Origin: Vagococcus salmoninarum
Lineage (GTDB): Bacteria > Bacillota > Bacilli > Lactobacillales > Vagococcaceae
DNA length: 64,000 nucleotides
Reading direction: 5' to 3'
NCBI RefSeq assembly: GCF_003987495.1
Contig: NZ_NGJU01000011.1
Span: 50,263-114,262 of the forward strand
The notes beneath the pieces were generated by a model. The model was not told the origin of the DNA and did no database searches. It saw only the letters and a program-made list of their open reading frames with translations. A program made the position numbers and the translations under genes. Position 1 is the first letter of the stretch. Each line of letters begins with the position of its first letter. Below are positions 60,144-64,000 of the stretch, piece after piece.

Positions 60144-61369
60144 TATATCTCTCCTTTTTCCTTAAAGTACTCTTTATATCTGTCGACGTAAGATTGGTAG
60201 TACTTATTAATTTTACGATTTCTCATAAATGATTTATCTTTGTTGTAAGTCAATGTATTAACTACGGCATCTTTACTAATGCATTCTTTGACAACTGCCT
60301 GTAATACCGGGTCAGTAACATATGTTTCAGCGACTTCTTTTGGCACACCTAACCACAACATTTGCTCTTCTTTATTTTCAAAAAGTTCAGTTGACGGACG
60401 GTTATAAACTAAATCTTCAATCGCTGCTTGGAGTAAATTACTACCGAAGGCGGTTGAAAAGAAGCTACTACGACCTAGACGCATATTAATTTCAAAGACT
60501 TTAAACGTCTGATCACGACTATCGTACTTCATATCAAAATTAGCAAAGCCCGTGTATTGACTGTTTTCTAAAAAGGCTTTAAATTTCAAACACGCTTCCT
60601 TGTCTTGGTTATTAATAATCGCCACATAGTTGCCTATTAAGAAAGGCGTCACGTCTTCTAATAAAGGTTGGCCCATTGATAATTTTAGGACTTCACCTTG
60701 TTGATTGGAATAGCTGTTTAATACCCGCATATTCGTATCATCACCAGGAATAAAATCTTGAATGATCATCGGCTCTTGGTAGCCTGTTTCATAAATACTT
60801 TTAAGAATTGGCAAAACCTCAGCTGCTTGATTAACGATGAAGGCTTTTTTCTTACCTGGGAAATCTAAATCTGTATAAGTAATACTATTACTTGGCTTAA
60901 TCACTAAGGGGACTGTTAATTTTTTACTTTGCTCTTCATAATTGTGACTCTCAGCTATGATTGTTTTTGCATAAGGTAACTTATGGCTGTCACATAATTT
61001 ATAAAATTCTTCTTTTAATTTCATTTGATTAAATAAATTCATATTAGGTAAGGGAATTAAAAAATGCTCTTTTAGTTGGTCCTCATGATTGACGATTAAT
61101 TCCGAGTAGACGTCACTAGCTGGAAACAAAATTAACTGCTGGTAGTTTTCTTTTAATTTTATTGCTTTATTAATTAGTTCGCTAATAAAGGCTTCGTCTG
61201 TTTGACTGTCAATCACGTCAACATCACATATTTTTGAATCTGCCGTCATCATTAGACGGCCTTTACCGACACATAGACTTTTTTCATCATAAGCAATATG
61301 AACTGAACGCGCCATGCCATAAGCATTAACATCGGTACCTAAGATGACTGCTAAAAAATCTTTTTTCAT
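60143..61369 (-). CDS. ATP-grasp carboxylate-amine ligase, candidate D-aspartate ligase
   Basis: A 408-residue ATP-grasp protein. The N-terminal part (VILGTDVNAYGMARSVHIAY) resembles the D-aspartate ligase family (AslA/Aslfm). The ATP-grasp core has LVIKPSNSITYTDL (ATP-binding Lys), MIIQDFIPGDDTN and FEINMRLGRSSFFSTAFG (metal-binding Glu/Asn). In Enterococcus faecium and Lactococcus this family attaches D-Asp to the side chain of lysine in UDP-MurNAc-pentapeptide. The assignment is supported by the neighbouring FemABX and asparagine synthetase genes, but substrate is inferred. No aspartate racemase gene is visible nearby. Confidence 0.8.
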   Translation of the reverse strand: MKKDFLAVILGTDVNAYGMARSVHIAYDEKSLCVGKGRLMMTADSKICDVDVIDSQTDEAFISELINKAIKLKENYQQLILFPASDVYSELIVNHEDQLKEHFLIPLPNMNLFNQMKLKEEFYKLCDSHKLPYAKTIIAESHNYEEQSKKLTVPLVIKPSNSITYTDLDFPGKKKAFIVNQAAEVLPILKSIYETGYQEPMIIQDFIPGDDTNMRVLNSYSNQQGEVLKLSMGQPLLEDVTPFLIGNYVAIINNQDKEACLKFKAFLENSQYTGFANFDMKYDSRDQTFKVFEINMRLGRSSFFSTAFGSNLLQAAIEDLVYNRPSTELFENKEEQMLWLGVPKEVAETYVTDPVLQAVVKECISKDAVVNTLTYNKDKSFMRNRKINKYYQSYVDRYKEYFKEKGEI

Positions 61370-61412
61370 TAATGTTCACTCCTCTAAAAATACTCACACT
61401 ATCCTATTGTCA

Positions 61413-61440
61413 AGTATAACATAGCTGATTTTTATTTCAA
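61413..61440 (-). promoter_or_regulatory. Promoter of the ATP-grasp-FemABX operon
   Basis: On the minus strand TTGAAA (61435-61440) and TATACT (61413-61418) are 16 bases apart, about 40 bases before the start codon. Confidence 0.7.
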
Positions 61441-61610
61441 ACCAATACTTACGGCATTGATGTCTTCCTTTCCCTTATAAACAAAGGTTATCCGTTTGAT
61501 TTAATCTAAGGCAAAGTGTATAATTAAAAAATGCTTTCTATTAAAAGAAGCCTCTGATTTTTAAACGTTTTTTCTAAATAAAAAAGAAATTTCAAAAAAA
61601 TTTGTGGTAC

Positions 61611-61616
61611 TATAAT
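61611..61616 (+). promoter_or_regulatory. -10 element of the asnB-type gene
   Basis: TATAAT lies 22 bases before the start codon, giving a very short leader that begins almost at the ribosome site. A -35 is poor (TTTCAA at 15-base spacing). A second TATAAT lies near 61520. Confidence 0.45.
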
Positions 61617-61638
61617 GACAATAAAGGAGGATGATTTC

Positions 61639-63501
61639 ATGTGTGGAATTGTTGGATTTGTAAGTACAATTGATAATAAACAAGAAATTATTCAAAATAT
61701 GATGGATCGGATTGTTCATCGTGGACCAGATAGCTCTGGTTTATATACGGATGATAATATTGCTTTAGGCTTTCGTCGCTTAAGCATTATTGATTTAGAA
61801 GGTGGCACCCAACCGATTTTCAATGAGGACAATACGAAAGTTATTCTTTTTAACGGTGAAGTGTATAACTACCAACCTTTACAAAAGGACTTAAAAGAAA
61901 AAGGTCATGTTTTCACAACTGATGCGGATACAGAAGTTATCTTACATGGTTATGAAGAGTATGGCGCTGAGATTGTTAATAAATTACGAGGGATGTTTAC
62001 TTTTGTGATTTGGGACATCGCTGAACAAAAAATGTTTGGTGCCCGTGATCACTTTGGAATCAAACCTTTTTACTATGCGCAAATGAATGGTACCTTAATG
62101 TTCGGTTCTGAAATCAAATCATTTTTAGAACAACCGGCTTTTGATAAAGTCTTAAATGAAGACGCCCTACGTTCTTACATGACTTTCCAATACCCAGCCA
62201 CAGAAGAAACGTTCTTCAAAGGTGTCTTCCGCGTACCTGAAGGCCATTATTTCACTTACGAAAATCAAGAATTAACGTTTACTAAATATTGGGACACTGA
62301 ATTTGCTCCAGAAAACATGTCTTTAGAGACTGCCATTGATATGATCGATGATGCAGTTAAAGAAAGTGTTGAAGCTCACGCAATTAGTGATGTTAAAGTT
62401 GGCTCATTCTTATCTAGTGGGGTCGATTCTAGTTACGTAGCTGCTGTCTTAAAACCAGATATTACTTTTTCAATCGGTTTTGGTAGCAAAACCTTCAATG
62501 AGTCTCATGAAGCAAAACAACTAGCTGATAAATTAGGTCTTAACAATAAATCCAAGTTAGTCACTGGTGACGAAGCTTTTGAAGCTTTTCCTAAAATCCA
62601 ATATCACTTAGATGAACCTGATTCAAACCCTTCATGTGTGCCTTTGTACTTCTTAACAGAAATGGCTCGAGAAGATGTGACTGTGGCTTTATCAGGTGAA
62701 GGTGCTGACGAATTATTCGCTGGTTACCAATACTATGGCTTCCAATCTCGTTCAAAAGCAATCCGCGTTGCTGGTGATGTCCTTAAAAAATTACCAAAAG
62801 GCATGAAACATACTTTAGGTCGTGGCATTTCGAAAATCAATTCTTTCCCTGGCAAGACTCACTTAGTCAACGTCTTAGCAACACCAGAAGAGTTCTTTAT
62901 CGGTCAAGCCCGGGTCTTTGAAGAAGCTGATGCTTTAGCAATTTTACAACCTAAGTTCCATACTGGTCCTTCTGTTGCGGAAATTCTTAAAGAAAAATTT
63001 GCCGCTGCTGGTAATATTTCAGATTTGAAAAAAATGCAATACGTTGACTTACACCAATGGATGACGAAAGACATTTTATTGAAAGCTGATAAATTAAGTA
63101 TGGCCCACTCACTTGAGTTACGAGTGCCTTTACTAGACCGTAAGCTTATGGAAGTCGCTGCTAAGATTCCTGATAAATACTTAATGAATAGCAAAAATAC
63201 TAAGTATGCTTTCCGAAAAGCTGCCAACAAACATCTCCCAGATGAATGGGCAGATCGTGAAAAACTTGGTTTCCCTGTCCCAATCAAAGATTGGTTGCGA
63301 GATGAAAAATATTACTCACAAGTCAAAGAGCTCTTTTCGCAAGACTTTGCCAATGAGTTTTTCGATCAAACAAAAATTCTTAAAATGCTTGAAGATAACT
63401 TTGCTGAGAAAACCGATGACCGCCGTAAATTGTGGAATATCTATACCTTCTTAGTTTGGTATCAAGTTTACTTTATCAATGATGGAGTTGTTCCTGGGTA
63501 A
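61639..63501 (+). CDS. asnB: Glutamine-dependent asparagine synthetase (AsnB/AsnH type)
   Basis: A 620-residue two-domain enzyme. The N-terminal class II glutaminase starts with the catalytic Cys2 (MCGIVGFVS), with RRLSIIDLEGGTQP and NGEVYNY. The C-terminal synthetase has the PP-loop SSGVDSSYVA, LSGEGADELFAGY and LRVPLLDRKLMEVA. The ATG at 61639 is chosen so that Cys is residue 2; AAAGGAGG precedes it. It makes asparagine from aspartate, or, as shown for lactococcal AsnH, amidates D-Asp in peptidoglycan. Its position divergent from the ligase and FemABX genes makes the second role worth considering; free asparagine synthesis remains possible. Confidence 0.92.
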   Translation: MCGIVGFVSTIDNKQEIIQNMMDRIVHRGPDSSGLYTDDNIALGFRRLSIIDLEGGTQPIFNEDNTKVILFNGEVYNYQPLQKDLKEKGHVFTTDADTEVILHGYEEYGAEIVNKLRGMFTFVIWDIAEQKMFGARDHFGIKPFYYAQMNGTLMFGSEIKSFLEQPAFDKVLNEDALRSYMTFQYPATEETFFKGVFRVPEGHYFTYENQELTFTKYWDTEFAPENMSLETAIDMIDDAVKESVEAHAISDVKVGSFLSSGVDSSYVAAVLKPDITFSIGFGSKTFNESHEAKQLADKLGLNNKSKLVTGDEAFEAFPKIQYHLDEPDSNPSCVPLYFLTEMAREDVTVALSGEGADELFAGYQYYGFQSRSKAIRVAGDVLKKLPKGMKHTLGRGISKINSFPGKTHLVNVLATPEEFFIGQARVFEEADALAILQPKFHTGPSVAEILKEKFAAAGNISDLKKMQYVDLHQWMTKDILLKADKLSMAHSLELRVPLLDRKLMEVAAKIPDKYLMNSKNTKYAFRKAANKHLPDEWADREKLGFPVPIKDWLRDEKYYSQVKELFSQDFANEFFDQTKILKMLEDNFAEKTDDRRKLWNIYTFLVWYQVYFINDGVVPG

Positions 63502-63946
63502 ATAGATTTTGGAGATGTGACTTTTGTCACATCTCTTTTTTAAAAGCTAATCTTCCGTCTGGTGTGATTTAAACAGCACACAAAGATAAAGATACTATAT
63601 AAATATGTATGCACCTCATCGCTAGTTTGTGCAGTAACATCATCACAATAATTATTACAATACTTTACTCTTTAAATACAAACCTATATATTCTAACTAA
63701 TTTAGTTATATTAACCCAATTTTCGTACAAATTTCGATAGCAAAATGTACCACGTCTATGATGTGGTTGATAAAGAGATTCTAATAGACATTTCACCTAG
63801 AAAATATATAAAATAAAAAGGGCTGTATAATTTTTGGTGTGGATGAAGAGATTCATTCACACCTATTTTTACGCAAAAAAATAGAAACATATGAACTTTC
63901 CAGTTAGAATAAAGTTGCTAAGACCAATTCAGGGAGGAAGATTCAT
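63502..63946. other. Gene-free stretch between asnB and the insertion sequence
   Basis: After the asnB terminator (63509-63541) about 280 AT-rich bases hold no supported gene or RNA. The left end of an ISL3-type element appears to begin near 63821. Confidence 0.6.
63509..63541 (+). terminator. Terminator of asnB
   Basis: GAGATGTGAC pairs with GTCACATCTC around TTTT, followed by TTTTTT. Confidence 0.95.
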
Positions 63947-64000
63947 ATGTTTCATAACGATTATATCCGATTATCACTTAATTTAAAAGACCCCAATGTC
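63821..64000 (+). mobile_element. Left end of an ISL3-family insertion sequence
   Basis: A change in sequence near GGCTGTATAATTTTTGGTGT (63821-63840) looks like the terminal inverted repeat. It is followed by a short inverted repeat (GTGTGGATGAA / TTCATTCACAC) and the transposase start at 63947. The right end and any target duplication are beyond the window, so the boundary is provisional. Confidence 0.55.
63947..64000 (+). CDS. ISL3-family transposase, first 18 codons
   Basis: The frame is cut by the right edge. It has a strong GGGAGGAAG ribosome site. The visible residues (MFHNDYIRLSLNLKDPNV) match the start of ISL3-family transposases, which often begin with a short helix followed by the LKDPNI-like motif. 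Whether the copy is intact cannot be seen. Confidence 0.65.
   Translation, partial: MFHNDYIRLSLNLKDPNV

Overview
The window is low-GC Gram-positive DNA. Its genes fit a lactic acid bacterium of the Enterococcaceae (Vagococcus or Enterococcus type): WxL and LPXTG surface proteins, cre sites for CcpA, a magnesium M-box, lipoprotein-anchored binding proteins, and a peptidoglycan-bridge gene set of the L-Lys-D-Asx kind. The genus is inferred from gene content, not proven. No rRNA, tRNA, CRISPR array or prophage was seen.

Positions 1-13750 form a mannose-glycan foraging region. A GntR/LacI-type regulator and a GH92 mannosidase (cut by the left edge) lie on the minus strand, divergent from GH125, GH38 and a ROK sugar kinase on the plus strand. 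The divergent promoters share copies of a TGATATATCA operator and a probable cre. A secreted 5'-nucleotidase lipoprotein under a perfect cre follows, then a sugar ABC importer (binding lipoprotein, two permeases, ATPase) with an isomerase-like TIM-barrel protein.

Positions 13750-30450 hold two related WxL surface-protein loci on the minus strand. Each has a giant WxL protein with a beta-helix region, a DUF916/DUF3324 membrane protein and a signal-peptidase-I homologue. Each giant gene is preceded by a small serine-recombinase-like protein that looks catalytically dead but keeps a helix-turn-helix. The upstream locus adds two small WxL proteins, a small LPXTG protein, a second DUF916 protein and an unknown two-helix membrane protein. 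Both signal peptidases have lost the catalytic lysine and one has also lost the serine.

Positions 30760-33330 carry an LCP-family protein and FtsW on one transcript behind a convincing M-box riboswitch with its own promoter, an unusual target for a magnesium switch. A phnDCEE-type importer with a cytoplasmic 5'-nucleotidase follows (33346-38437), then an OppA-like peptide-binding protein and PepV dipeptidase (38781-41777).

Positions 41844-44233 hold a classical transcription attenuator. A 34-residue leader peptide ends in Val-Val-Leu-Leu-Ile-Ile, followed by mutually exclusive pairings and a terminator. It controls an orphan PTS-EIIC-like membrane protein and the branched-chain aminotransferase IlvE, which links that membrane protein to branched-chain amino acids.

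Positions 44291-53368 hold a small CxxC protein, an Fbp/Afu-type ABC importer with a YesMN/HptRS-type two-component system (a cre and lack of a Tyr-Tyr motif favour an organic, perhaps sugar-phosphate, ligand over iron), a cupin gene behind a Fur-like palindrome, and FetAB-type genes. Positions 53415-58213 hold a TetR regulator with a hydrolase, a DeoR regulator with NagA and a DUF1722 protein, and an unknown gene. Positions 58441-63501 hold EF-P, a FemABX-type transferase, an ATP-grasp ligase and a glutamine-dependent asparagine synthetase, which together suggest making and amidating a peptidoglycan cross-bridge. The right edge enters an ISL3-type insertion sequence.
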